Origin: Palleronia pontilimi
GTDB lineage: Bacteria; Pseudomonadota; Alphaproteobacteria; Rhodobacterales; Rhodobacteraceae
Length of the DNA: 64,000 bases
Direction: 5' to 3'
NCBI RefSeq assembly: GCF_016412875.1
Contig: NZ_JAEKPD010000014.1
Location: 62,001 to 126,000 of the forward strand
In this document: positions 51,660-60,702 of the stretch, piece by piece
How positions within the stretch are numbered: the stretch's first letter is position 1
Layout of the letters: every line of letters begins with the position of its first letter
The notes under the pieces: generated by a model
Told to the model about the DNA's origin: nothing
Seen by the model: only the letters and a program-made list of their open reading frames with translations
Databases searched by the model: none
Program-made: the position numbers and the translations under genes

Positions 51660-54641
51660 ATGGCAATCTATCATCTCCACGTGAAGGTCATCGGGCGCGC
51701 AGCTGGTTCCAGCGCGGTGGCGTCCGCTGCCTACCGCGCAGCATCGCGGTTGCGCGACGAGCGGCTGGACCGTCCCCATGACTTCACGGCCAAGCGCGGT
51801 GTCGTGCATTCCGAGGTGCTGCTGCCGGAAACCGCGCCCGAGGTCTGGTCTGACCGCGAACAGCTCTGGAACGCCGTCGAGGCGGTCGAGGTCAGGCGCG
51901 ATGCGCAGCTGGCCAGGGAGGTAGAGTTCGCCATTCCGCGCGAGATGAGTGAGGCTCAGGGGATCGCGCTGGCCCGCAACTTCGTGCAGTCGGAGTTCGT
52001 GGATCGCGGTATGATCGCCGATCTCAATGTGCATTGGGACAGGGGTGCGGATGGCCTGCCCAAACCCCATGCCCATGTCATGCTGACGATGCGGTCCGTC
52101 GATGAAGATGGGTTTGGCAAAAAGGTGCGCGACTGGAACAGCACCGGGATGGTCGAGCGTTGGAGGGAACGCTGGGCGACGCTGGCCAACGAGCGCCTGG
52201 CTGAACTCGACATCGACGCACGCATCGACCACAGGAGCTTGGAAGACCAGGGCATCGCGCTGGAGCCGCAAAGCCAGATCGGCGCGCCCGCGCAGCGTAT
52301 CGCGGGCGAAGGGAGCCCTGCCGACCGGGCCGAACTGCACCGCGAGATCGCACGCGACAACGGAGCGAGGATCATCGCGGAACCTTCGCTTGCACTGGAC
52401 GCGATTACCCATCAGCAATCGACCTTCACGGACCGCGACATGGCACGCTTCGCCCATCGGCACAGCGACGGGATCGATCAGTTCAACGCGGTGAACAACG
52501 CAATCCGAAGCGCGCCCGATCTGGTTGGGCTTGGCCAGGATGGGTGCGGCGAGGACCGTTTCACCACCCGCGCGATGATCGAGGCCGAACAGCGTTTGCA
52601 TCGCGCCGCCAAAGTCTTGGCCGAGAAGCAACGTCATGACGTGCGGGATGCGGATCGCAAAGCAGCCTTGGCGCGTGCGGAAGCGCGCGGTCTGGTTCTG
52701 TCGCGCGAGCAGGCTGACGCTCTGACGCAGATTACCGGTGGGCGTGATATCGGGATCGTCGTGGGCCATGCCGGGACGGGAAAGAGCGCGATGCTGGGCG
52801 TGGCGCGGGAGGCCTGGGAGGCGGCGGGTTACGAGGTCCGGGGTGCGGCGCTCTCCGGTATTGCGGCGGACGGACTGGAGGCCGGATCGGGCATCGCGTC
52901 GCGCACCATTGCCAGTCTGGAACACAGTTGGGCACAGGACCGCGATCACCTCAGCGCGCGCGATGTGCTGGTGATCGACGAGGCGGGCATGGTCGGCACG
53001 CGGCAGCTGGAAAGGGTGCTGTCACATGCCGCAGACGCCGGGGCCAAGGTGGTGCTGGTCGGCGATCAGCAGCAGCTGCAATCCATCGAAGCGGGCGCAG
53101 CCTTCCGGGCGCTCCACGAGCGTCACGGCGGAGCGGAGATCGGTGAGGTCCGCCGTCAGCGCATGGACTGGCAGCGCAACGCCACCCGTGATCTGGCGAC
53201 CGGTCGAACCGGGGCGGCAATCGACGCCTATGAGGCGCAAGGCATGGTGCATGCCGCCGAGACCCGTGAGCAGGCGCGCACCGACCTGATCGACCGCTGG
53301 GACCGCGACCGACAGGCGGCACCGGACCAGAGCCGGATGATCCTGACCCACACCAACGCCGAAGTGCGCTTGCTCAATGACTTGGCGCGGGAGCGGAAGC
53401 GCGCGGCGGGCGATCTGGGAGAAGACGTCTCCTTGACGGTCGAGCGCGGTGACCGTCGCTTTGCCAGCGGTGACCGGGTGATGTTCCTGCAGAATGACCG
53501 TGGCCTCGGCGTGAAGAATGGCACTTTGGGGACGATTGAGCAGGTCAGCAGACAGTCCCTGTCCGTTCATACTGATGATGGGCGCTCCATCGCCTTCGAC
53601 CTCAAGGACTACGACCGCCTCGACTACGGCTATGCCGCGACCATCCACAAGGCCCAGGGCATGACGGTGGACCGCACCCATGTGCTGGCAACACCGGGCC
53701 TGGATGCCCATGGCAGCTATGTCGCTCTGTCGCGGCACCGGAACGGTCTGGACCTGCATTACGGTCGCGACGACTTCGCCACGCAGGATCGGCTGATCCG
53801 CACCCTGTCCCGCGACCGGTCCAAGGACATGGCGCTGGACTACACCGAGGCCGATCCGGCGCAGGCCTTTGCCGAGCGGCGCGGAATCACCTTCCGGAAA
53901 CGTGTCATCGAGGTTCTGCGCAAGATCGTGCCGGAGAGACTCCGCGATAGGATTGATGGGTCGCGCCCTGCCCGAGACGGCGCGCTTGGCTCGGATGTCG
54001 CGCAGGGGCCGGGAGGGGAAGAGGCAAGGAAGGATATCCGTCCCAGCGCGGATGCGCTGCAAAAGGCCCTGGCGTATGACCCGGAAGCGGCAATGCGAAA
54101 AGCCCGCACCGAAGCCCTCAAACGCCATGCCCGCGCGGTGGATGCGATCTTCACGGCTCAGGAGAGGGGGAACCCGGGCACACCCGACCAGTTGCGTGTC
54201 CTCTCTGAGTCCCGCGCGTCCTTCGAAGAGGTCCGGCCTGACGGCTGGCGCGATGCCGAGGCGGCCTACGCGAAGGACCTGTCCCTTGCCCGCGAGGCGG
54301 GATCGGGCCAGGTCAATCGGACCATCCGGGCGCTGCAACTCGAAACCGAGTTGCGCACCTCTCCAGAGCGCCGGGCCGCGCAGTTCGTGGAGCGCTGGCA
54401 GCACCTTGATCGGACCAGCCTGTCGCACTACCGGTCGGGCACGATGTCCGACTATCGCGCGACACGCGCGGAGATGGGCGAGATGGCGAAAGGCCTCCAA
54501 CGCGATCCGCAGCTGGAATCCGTCCTTGCCAACCGCAAGGCCGAACTGGGTATTCGGATGGACTCGGGCCGCCGACTCGGTGCGGAGTTGGCTTATTGTC
54601 ACGGCATCGACATCACCCGGGGACGCGGACTCGGGCTCTGA
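51660..54641 (+). CDS. traA: Ti-type conjugative relaxase/helicase TraA
   Basis: A 993-residue bifunctional protein. The N-terminal MobA/MobL (MOBQ) relaxase domain has the nicking Tyr in SAVASAAYRAASRLRDE and the metal-binding GLPKPHAHVMLTMR. From about residue 350 an AAA_30/RecD-like helicase follows, with Walker A GHAGTGKS at ~371, VLVIDEAGMVGTRQL, LVGDQQQLQSIEAGAAF and the UvrD_C_2 motif YGYAATIHKAQGMTVDRTHV. The C-terminal ~250 residues are Ti-TraA specific. It would nick oriT and unwind the strand for transfer. No type IV secretion or coupling genes are in the window, so the element is probably mobilizable rather than self-transmissible. Confidence 0.93.
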   Translation: MAIYHLHVKVIGRAAGSSAVASAAYRAASRLRDERLDRPHDFTAKRGVVHSEVLLPETAPEVWSDREQLWNAVEAVEVRRDAQLAREVEFAIPREMSEAQGIALARNFVQSEFVDRGMIADLNVHWDRGADGLPKPHAHVMLTMRSVDEDGFGKKVRDWNSTGMVERWRERWATLANERLAELDIDARIDHRSLEDQGIALEPQSQIGAPAQRIAGEGSPADRAELHREIARDNGARIIAEPSLALDAITHQQSTFTDRDMARFAHRHSDGIDQFNAVNNAIRSAPDLVGLGQDGCGEDRFTTRAMIEAEQRLHRAAKVLAEKQRHDVRDADRKAALARAEARGLVLSREQADALTQITGGRDIGIVVGHAGTGKSAMLGVAREAWEAAGYEVRGAALSGIAADGLEAGSGIASRTIASLEHSWAQDRDHLSARDVLVIDEAGMVGTRQLERVLSHAADAGAKVVLVGDQQQLQSIEAGAAFRALHERHGGAEIGEVRRQRMDWQRNATRDLATGRTGAAIDAYEAQGMVHAAETREQARTDLIDRWDRDRQAAPDQSRMILTHTNAEVRLLNDLARERKRAAGDLGEDVSLTVERGDRRFASGDRVMFLQNDRGLGVKNGTLGTIEQVSRQSLSVHTDDGRSIAFDLKDYDRLDYGYAATIHKAQGMTVDRTHVLATPGLDAHGSYVALSRHRNGLDLHYGRDDFATQDRLIRTLSRDRSKDMALDYTEADPAQAFAERRGITFRKRVIEVLRKIVPERLRDRIDGSRPARDGALGSDVAQGPGGEEARKDIRPSADALQKALAYDPEAAMRKARTEALKRHARAVDAIFTAQERGNPGTPDQLRVLSESRASFEEVRPDGWRDAEAAYAKDLSLAREAGSGQVNRTIRALQLETELRTSPERRAAQFVERWQHLDRTSLSHYRSGTMSDYRATRAEMGEMAKGLQRDPQLESVLANRKAELGIRMDSGRRLGAELAYCHGIDITRGRGLGL

Positions 54642-54761
54642 CACCTGTCCGATCTGCCGCCCATTCCACGCACCGCTGCGACCATGGGCCGGGCACTCTT
54701 GCGCGGCCAACGTGGCGTGGCCTGACTGGTTCAAGAACATCCAGCAGGAGGCAATAGACCC

Positions 54762-55016
54762 ATGTCCGACCCAGATCGTATTATCCGCCTGAACACAGTC
54801 CTCGACCGAACCGGCCTGTCCCGTTCCACCATCTATCGAAAGATCGCCGAGGGCACCTTCCCGGCTCAGCTCAGGATCAGCGTGCATGGCGCAGGATGGC
54901 GGGAGTCAGAGATCAGTCGATGGGTCGAAGATCCAATGGGTTGGAGACCCGAAGACGAGACCGTAGCAACGCCACAAAGGCATGAACGCCAAGGGCAACT
55001 GCAAAGACGCTATTGA
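54762..55016 (+). CDS. AlpA-family DNA-binding regulator
   Basis: An 84-residue protein with a MerR-like AlpA helix-turn-helix: IIRLNTVLDRTGLSRSTIYR, then IAEGTFPAQL and GWRESEISRWVED. AlpA proteins activate excision or regulate integrases in genomic islands and prophages, which fits this mobilizable island. It starts at ATG 54762 with AGGAGG ten bases upstream. Its likely target is the integrase or tra region. Confidence 0.85.
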   Translation: MSDPDRIIRLNTVLDRTGLSRSTIYRKIAEGTFPAQLRISVHGAGWRESEISRWVEDPMGWRPEDETVATPQRHERQGQLQRRY

Positions 55017-55476
55017 GCCCTTGGTCCCGTCGTTCGGACAAACGTCCACGTTCCATGTCAGCGACCAGCACTGGCAATGCAGCATTATTCAAAAGTATGG
55101 GCAAAAAGCGGATATTTTCTGCGGCAGGCACTGATGTGTGCTGTGCAGGATTAAACTGCGGTTTCAAAGAAATTATAGATATAGTTGCTTCCGGCCCTGA
55201 GCCGACATCCAGCAGCCAACCCAGATGCTGCGGTCGCAGCCCGCTTTCCGGACATTCGCTGCGGGTGAAAAATCTGGGGCTGTATGGACGCACACTCTGC
55301 GGACCAACCACCGCTCGCGTTCCCAAGTGCAAAGGCAGCAGCCAACCAATTTCAGAAATTCCAATACGGACTTTTCTGCCTGTAAGCTGCCTGCCAACGC
55401 CCTGTCGCTAATGATCAGGCGAATATCTAACCTTCTACTTGTTGAGGTCGGTTGAAATCGGTCGCCTCGCAAACGT
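55017..55476. other. Intergenic stretch with degenerate repeat-like DNA
   Basis: No supported gene. The motif around CCGCTTTCCGGACATTCGCT (55235-55262) looks like the short dispersed intergenic elements often mis-annotated as small proteins in alphaproteobacteria, but I cannot confirm a family. Open frames on the minus strand are not supported. Confidence 0.4.
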
Positions 55477-56844
55477 TCAAGGGGTGCTCTGCGCCCGCAT
55501 GTACCGATCCTTTAGATGCTCTGCGGTCTGATCAATGCTGGGGTAGACAGTTGTTGCATTGATATTGAGAGCATCAAGCTGATCGAGGATACCCTGCTTG
55601 TTGGTAACCGTGATGCGTGATATTTCTAATCCGTCTTGGCCTGAATCGGGTAGCATCGCACCATGACCGTACAGGAGAAATGCGCCAGATTGGGGTTTTA
55701 TACGGGCGTTGGTGTGCTTAGCTTTCACGCATATGATCGAGCCTAGATGATCTGGGTCCATTCGAGGTTCGAAGAAACCTTTCTCGGACTTGATGTGATG
55801 CAACAGCTTGCCCGCGACCTCGCTTTCGTTGAACGCGTGGATTTCCAAAGCGAGATCTATTTCATTCTTTTGCTCATAGCTGAGGTTAGATAGATTTGAG
55901 AGGCAACTAACTGTATCAGAATCATAATATTTAACCTTCGCCTCGGGCACCCGAAAAATGATCACTTCGCCCGGAATATCCATTAATTTTTGCTTGCCGT
56001 AGCAAGCGAAGAACAGAGCGATCAAGGGATTGCCTGAGATGTCGAGTAGTCGCGTGGGCAGGCCGAAATGCTGCATGCGGACTAGGCGGTCAAAGCAATA
56101 CTGATCGCTCTGAAATTCTTCGTAGTGAGCGATAAGCAGCTCTTTACTGAGGCGATCTTCGCTCGGCAAGAATTGCCAACTGCCGTCGGGCCACTTCCGC
56201 ATTACAGAAGGTGTCAACTCGAAGTTCGCGTCCTCGTGTCCACGATAGAAGATTTCTACTTCATCCCTCGGAGGCAACCCCTGCAGGGCCGCGAGAAATC
56301 CCTCCACGTCGCTAATAGTGGCAATGATGTTCTTCTTGCGCTCCGGCGGCGGCGCGGTTGGGGCAACCTGTTCGGCACCTAAGAATTCGTCCACCTTGGG
56401 CGCAGACGCCGGCTTGCGTTCGGCTAGAGCCCGGAGGATCGGTCCTGCCTCGCCTTCTCGCACTGCCCAGTGTGTGCGGTAGAGCTGGAATCCGTCCGCT
56501 CGAAAGGCCTCGGTTGCATCATCGACACTAGCGAAAGTAATCTCGCCGAACTCGATGATCGGTTCGAACCCTGCCACTACCTCTTTGCGATTGGCTTGGA
56601 TATTCGCAAGCCGACCGAAGCGCACGAGCATCGTTGCACTGCCGTCTGCCCGCCCAACTTCGCTGCACAAAAATGTTGGTAATGTCATAAGGAAGGCAAG
56701 CGCTTCGTCGTCGAGGCCCTCCAACCCATTCGCGAGTTCCGTTGGCGTGTACTCGAACATACGACCGCGGCTCATACCGACTTGTGTCACCCCATCGACG
56801 TAGTCGACGTTACCAAACGAGATGTAATTGAAATTGTCGGCCAT
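55477..56844 (-). CDS. FRG-domain protein with extra N-terminal domain
   Basis: A 455-residue protein. Residues ~175-430 are an FRG domain, with the eponymous VEIFYRGHEDANFELTPSV and RMQHFGLPTRLLDISGNPLI. The first ~130 residues form a separate uncharacterised domain (GRMFEYTPTELANGLEGLDD), joined by a Pro-rich linker (QVAPTAPPPERKK). FRG domains recur in phage-defence islands; their catalytic role is not settled. It diverges from an MBL-fold gene and sits next to gajAB on a mobile island with lower GC. A defence function is therefore plausible but inferred. Start ATG 56844. Confidence 0.82.
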   Translation of the reverse strand: MADNFNYISFGNVDYVDGVTQVGMSRGRMFEYTPTELANGLEGLDDEALAFLMTLPTFLCSEVGRADGSATMLVRFGRLANIQANRKEVVAGFEPIIEFGEITFASVDDATEAFRADGFQLYRTHWAVREGEAGPILRALAERKPASAPKVDEFLGAEQVAPTAPPPERKKNIIATISDVEGFLAALQGLPPRDEVEIFYRGHEDANFELTPSVMRKWPDGSWQFLPSEDRLSKELLIAHYEEFQSDQYCFDRLVRMQHFGLPTRLLDISGNPLIALFFACYGKQKLMDIPGEVIIFRVPEAKVKYYDSDTVSCLSNLSNLSYEQKNEIDLALEIHAFNESEVAGKLLHHIKSEKGFFEPRMDPDHLGSIICVKAKHTNARIKPQSGAFLLYGHGAMLPDSGQDGLEISRITVTNKQGILDQLDALNINATTVYPSIDQTAEHLKDRYMRAQSTP

Positions 56845-57325
56845 TTGTCCGCCTTCTCTTGTGGCTGACCTGAGTTACAATCCACCGACTTGTACGACCC
56901 TGTGTCCTGAGGTCCATTGCCGGAGCCTGTCAACTGTCTTGGTCGTCAGCTATTATGCCCGCTATCCTGCGCTTTGAGGATTTTTGTGCCTGACCCGTCA
57001 TCGGTCAAGCTAAGCTCTTAGCCGCCGTCGAACATCTGCATGGTCCTGTGTCCGGCTGGCGACGTGGCCGACCCTTACCAAATATTGCCAATTCTATCTG
57101 GCATTGCACTGGGGCACCACCACACCGGCCATTCGTGCATCGCGTAGCATTTTGGGAACAAAAAGGACCTCAGCGCGGATCTTCTCGAACCTTCACACCT
57201 GGAGTTTTGAGCGTTGAAGGCGGCCGACTTCTCCACAATTGTTGTGCGATATCAAGATACATGCAGTACTGTGGACTGAGAATTCCAATCGAGACAGTCC
57301 CTTATATTTTCTAAAGGTATGCAGC
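56845..57325. other. Divergent promoter region between FRG and MBL genes
   Basis: About 480 bp with no recognisable coding sequence; low GC. It should carry both promoters. No clear inverted repeat was picked out. Confidence 0.4.
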
Positions 57326-58807
57326 ATGGCATCGCGATTTACAGCGCTTCCGCTCTCTAGCGGCGAGAGCTTCATCCTCGAAACAGACCACTGCGGAAAA
57401 CGTTTTGTTATTCTGGTCGATGGCGGGCAATCGAAGAGCACGAGCCCGAAAAAAAACGGTCTATATAAAGCGATCAGGCAGTGCTGTCCCGATATCACGG
57501 ACACGATAGACATCGCCATTTGTACACATCGGGACCATGACCATGCCGGAGGGTTTCCCGCTTTCATAGAAACATGGCTCGCCGAAGGAAATGACATCGG
57601 GGAGTTCTGGCTACCCGGTGGCTGGGCTGGGGCAGTGGAGATGGTACTTACAAATCCGGACGGGCTTGTCTCAATGCTCCGTGCCGGTGCCAATACTGCT
57701 GCATATCGCATTGACCAACGTCAGAGCTCACGTGAAACAGACGTTGAATCGACCGCTCAAAGATCATTCCGGGGGAAAAATGTACGCTCCATACAAGCTG
57801 AGATGCACGACATGTGCATCGAGGATAGCTGGACGGACAGTCTTACGGAACAGTCTCGAGCCAATCGCAGCACAGATGATGACCGCTACGTCGAAACCAA
57901 CCGCACAGTTCATGCCGCCAACAGTTGGGGTTTCACCATAGAAGGCTGGGAAGCAATCCGCTCAGATCTGGATACGAGCGCGATACATGACGAGCCGCTT
58001 ACTGAGCGAGACGGTGCATACCGACAACTGAATGACGAAGTTTACTTCGAAGAGATTCTTCTCGATGATAGCGGCGTACGTGAGCATTGGATCTCCAGAC
58101 GTTTCTTTGATGGCAGCAATTCAACTTCACAGCTTGCGAGAAGTCTGTTTCGAAACGCGATTGATACAGTTGAAGCGATTAGGAACATCGCCAGTGCGGC
58201 AGTGATGTTCGACATTCCGGTTCGTTGGTTTGACTTTTCGGCATTTGAGAAGGGAGCCAAACCCTCCGGTGGCAGACAAGGGTTTTTACAGCCTCTGAAT
58301 GCCGTCGAATTCAAGCAAGCGGAGCGTGAGACCGATGCGCTCAAACTGTTCTTTAAACTGACGTTAACCGAGCAGAATGTTGCGTCTCTTGTCTTTCAAC
58401 GCCTAGAGACAGCCTCCGAACCAGGTGTGATCTTTCTTGGAGATTCCCGTTTGGCGTTCGGAGTCGACCAGCCAGAAGAAAATTTCGAAAAGCACCTCGT
58501 TCAACCGAGAAGGCCAATTGTCTATACCGCGCCGCATCACGGTTCTCGCAACAACGACCGTGCTTATGAGGTCCTTGCCAAGTGGCTGCCCGATCTGTTT
58601 GATGCTTCAATCGCCGTTCGAAACGGTGGTGTGTGGAACCAGACACTTGCGGGATATCTGAATATCAAATGTCGGCGCTGCGCCCAATGCTATCAATGTC
58701 ATGGGGGTAATTGGTCACAACCTGTTCAGATCATTTCAGATGACCGCCAATGGATCTGGCCATCTGCCCTTGGTGGCAGATGTGGCGTGCCGAAACGGAA
58801 GAAGTAG
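57326..58807 (+). CDS. ComEC-type metallo-beta-lactamase-fold hydrolase with Cys cluster
   Basis: A 493-residue cytoplasmic protein. The MBL metal motif reads CTHRDHDHAGGF, i.e. HxDxDH with Asp in place of the second His, as in ComEC-like hydrolases. Further metal sites are GVIFLGDSRLAFG and the late VYTAPHHGSRNND, again ComEC-like. A middle insertion of about 250 residues (~130-380) has no recognisable family. The end carries CRRCAQCYQC, four Cys at CxxCxxCxxC spacing, a likely zinc site. Such stand-alone MBL nucleases or phosphodiesterases occur in defence systems. ATG 57326 was chosen because the ATG at 57319 is out of frame. The substrate is unknown. Confidence 0.78.
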   Translation: MASRFTALPLSSGESFILETDHCGKRFVILVDGGQSKSTSPKKNGLYKAIRQCCPDITDTIDIAICTHRDHDHAGGFPAFIETWLAEGNDIGEFWLPGGWAGAVEMVLTNPDGLVSMLRAGANTAAYRIDQRQSSRETDVESTAQRSFRGKNVRSIQAEMHDMCIEDSWTDSLTEQSRANRSTDDDRYVETNRTVHAANSWGFTIEGWEAIRSDLDTSAIHDEPLTERDGAYRQLNDEVYFEEILLDDSGVREHWISRRFFDGSNSTSQLARSLFRNAIDTVEAIRNIASAAVMFDIPVRWFDFSAFEKGAKPSGGRQGFLQPLNAVEFKQAERETDALKLFFKLTLTEQNVASLVFQRLETASEPGVIFLGDSRLAFGVDQPEENFEKHLVQPRRPIVYTAPHHGSRNNDRAYEVLAKWLPDLFDASIAVRNGGVWNQTLAGYLNIKCRRCAQCYQCHGGNWSQPVQIISDDRQWIWPSALGGRCGVPKRKK

Positions 58808-58938
58808 TTATCTGCGCCGCGCTACGGAAGGCGCATCTTCCGGCCCTTTGCGGGATTTTATCTGTCTGCTTACTGATGCAACGCGGCGTCACCAAAGCCT
58901 AAATTTGGGGCATACTCAACGAAAAGGACAACACTAAA

Positions 58939-60702
58939 TTAGTTCAAGCCGCTTTGCCCAATAAAGCGTGATGGGACATTCTTCCAATGAGCTTCGTCGG
59001 AAAGAACCAGAAGGTACTGTTTGGCGCGAGTTACTCCCACATAGAATAGTCTTTGCGCTTCGGCGACCTTTATAGGATCATCGGTTATCGCAAAGAAAGG
59101 AATGTGCCCGTCATTCGCGTTGATGATCGCAACTGCTTCGAATTCCCTGCCTTTGGCAGAGTGCATGGTGATGAGCTTGATGGCGCGGTCAGGGTTGGCG
59201 AAGAGACCCAAATCGGCGATGACCATGTTGTCTATATCAACGGTCTTCTCCATGTCGGCCCTCATATCAGCAACAGAACTGACCAAGGCTTCGGCGGCGG
59301 ATGGCGTGATCCATTCGTCGCGCATTAATATTTCCCCGATGGCCACGCTGCTGGCTTCCAGCCACGCTAGGGCGCCCTCACGGAGCGCTGCCAGTCTCTT
59401 GGCTTCCATGATCAGCCCCAGAGAGGTACGTCGTCCGTCATAAGTGAAGATGTCAAAGCGCGTCTGACCCATCACTTCGCTGATCATTCGGAAGAGAGCC
59501 TTCTCCACGCCTGACGGATCAAACAGAGCGCCTTGCTGTATGCATGCGCCTAACTCCTCTGCAAGCCGCGCATAGAGCCGAGAGCGCTTGTATGGTCGCG
59601 CCCCTGGTCCAAAGACAGGCACGCCTAAATCCCGCAAGTGCCGTGCGACAGGCACAAGATGCGACCACCACGGTGCAAGCACCGCCGCTTTACCGTAAGG
59701 GATGCCCAGAGTTTCCAAAGCGGGCAAGAAGTAGTCTTCCACGCCTGCCTTGGGGTTATCGACGTGTTGATACTGCACAATGCCTTTACGCTCTGCCGCA
59801 GATCCTCTGGCATTCATCACGGGCATACGCGGAATGAGAGTCTGTGCGGGCTTTATAATCTCAGGGGCACAACGAAAATTCCCGCTCAAGGCATGGGTGC
59901 GGTCGGCCTTGATTTGATCGCAGAACCGATTGCCCAGAGCGCTATCCGCGCCTGCAAACCCATTGATGGATTGATGCTCGTCACCGACCAAGAAGAAATG
60001 CGTGTGCAGATGTCGACGTAAGAGTGCGAGGATCGCGATCTGCACGTCTGTCGTATCTTGGAATTCATCCACGAGAAGCCACGCGAAGCGACAAGCAATA
60101 CCTCTAGCGACGAAGGGATGCTCTTTGAGTATGAGGAAGGAATAATAGAGGATCATCGCAAAATCGAGATAGCCTCGACCACGTACAAATTTCCAATATC
60201 GCGCGGCGGTCTGTGGCGTGACGATCCCGCTTTCAATGCCTGTGCCTGCGGGATGCCCTTTGGTGGTGTGGCGCAAAGAAGCATAATCATCGAAAGTAGA
60301 GCGCTGAATCGATCTGCCGAACTCATCTTCGACAGATAGAACGATCTCTTCAAAGTCGCGCATCTGTTGCGTGAGAATAGAAAAGCCTTTTGGGACTTCT
60401 GGATGCATCCAGCCATAGGGGCGCAAGATGAAGTTCAGACAGAAGCTATGGATTGTGGAAATCTCACAGCGCTCAATCAATCGATTGGTGCCGACACGCT
60501 TAATCCTTGCTTCGATCTCATTGACGGCGGCATTGGTGTAGGTAATGCACCCAATCGATAGCGGTGTCTCTTCGACGCTTTCTGCAAGCTTCAACAGTTT
60601 GGCGATGATCACACGTGTCTTGCCACTGCCGGGGCATGCCGAGAGAGCCGTATCACTTGGATGGTCTACGGCGCGTCTTTGTTCGTCGGTCAGCGCAATC
60701 AT
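58939..60702 (-). CDS. gajB: UvrD/Rep-like helicase GajB (Gabija-type defence)
   Basis: A 587-residue SF1 helicase. Motifs: Q-motif LTDEQRRAVDHP, Walker A SACPGSGKTRV, Ia ITYTNAAVNEIEARI, II WLLVDEFQDTTDVQ, III FLVGDEHQSINGFAGA, V LITMHSAKGREFEAV and VI LFYVGVTRAKQYLL. In Gabija, GajB senses nucleic-acid ends and activates the GajA nuclease. I chose ATG 60702 because it overlaps the gajA stop as ATGA; a GTG at 60714 is also in frame. It is longer than the reference GajB (~490). Convergent with the MBL gene. Confidence 0.85.
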   Translation of the reverse strand: MIALTDEQRRAVDHPSDTALSACPGSGKTRVIIAKLLKLAESVEETPLSIGCITYTNAAVNEIEARIKRVGTNRLIERCEISTIHSFCLNFILRPYGWMHPEVPKGFSILTQQMRDFEEIVLSVEDEFGRSIQRSTFDDYASLRHTTKGHPAGTGIESGIVTPQTAARYWKFVRGRGYLDFAMILYYSFLILKEHPFVARGIACRFAWLLVDEFQDTTDVQIAILALLRRHLHTHFFLVGDEHQSINGFAGADSALGNRFCDQIKADRTHALSGNFRCAPEIIKPAQTLIPRMPVMNARGSAAERKGIVQYQHVDNPKAGVEDYFLPALETLGIPYGKAAVLAPWWSHLVPVARHLRDLGVPVFGPGARPYKRSRLYARLAEELGACIQQGALFDPSGVEKALFRMISEVMGQTRFDIFTYDGRRTSLGLIMEAKRLAALREGALAWLEASSVAIGEILMRDEWITPSAAEALVSSVADMRADMEKTVDIDNMVIADLGLFANPDRAIKLITMHSAKGREFEAVAIINANDGHIPFFAITDDPIKVAEAQRLFYVGVTRAKQYLLVLSDEAHWKNVPSRFIGQSGLN

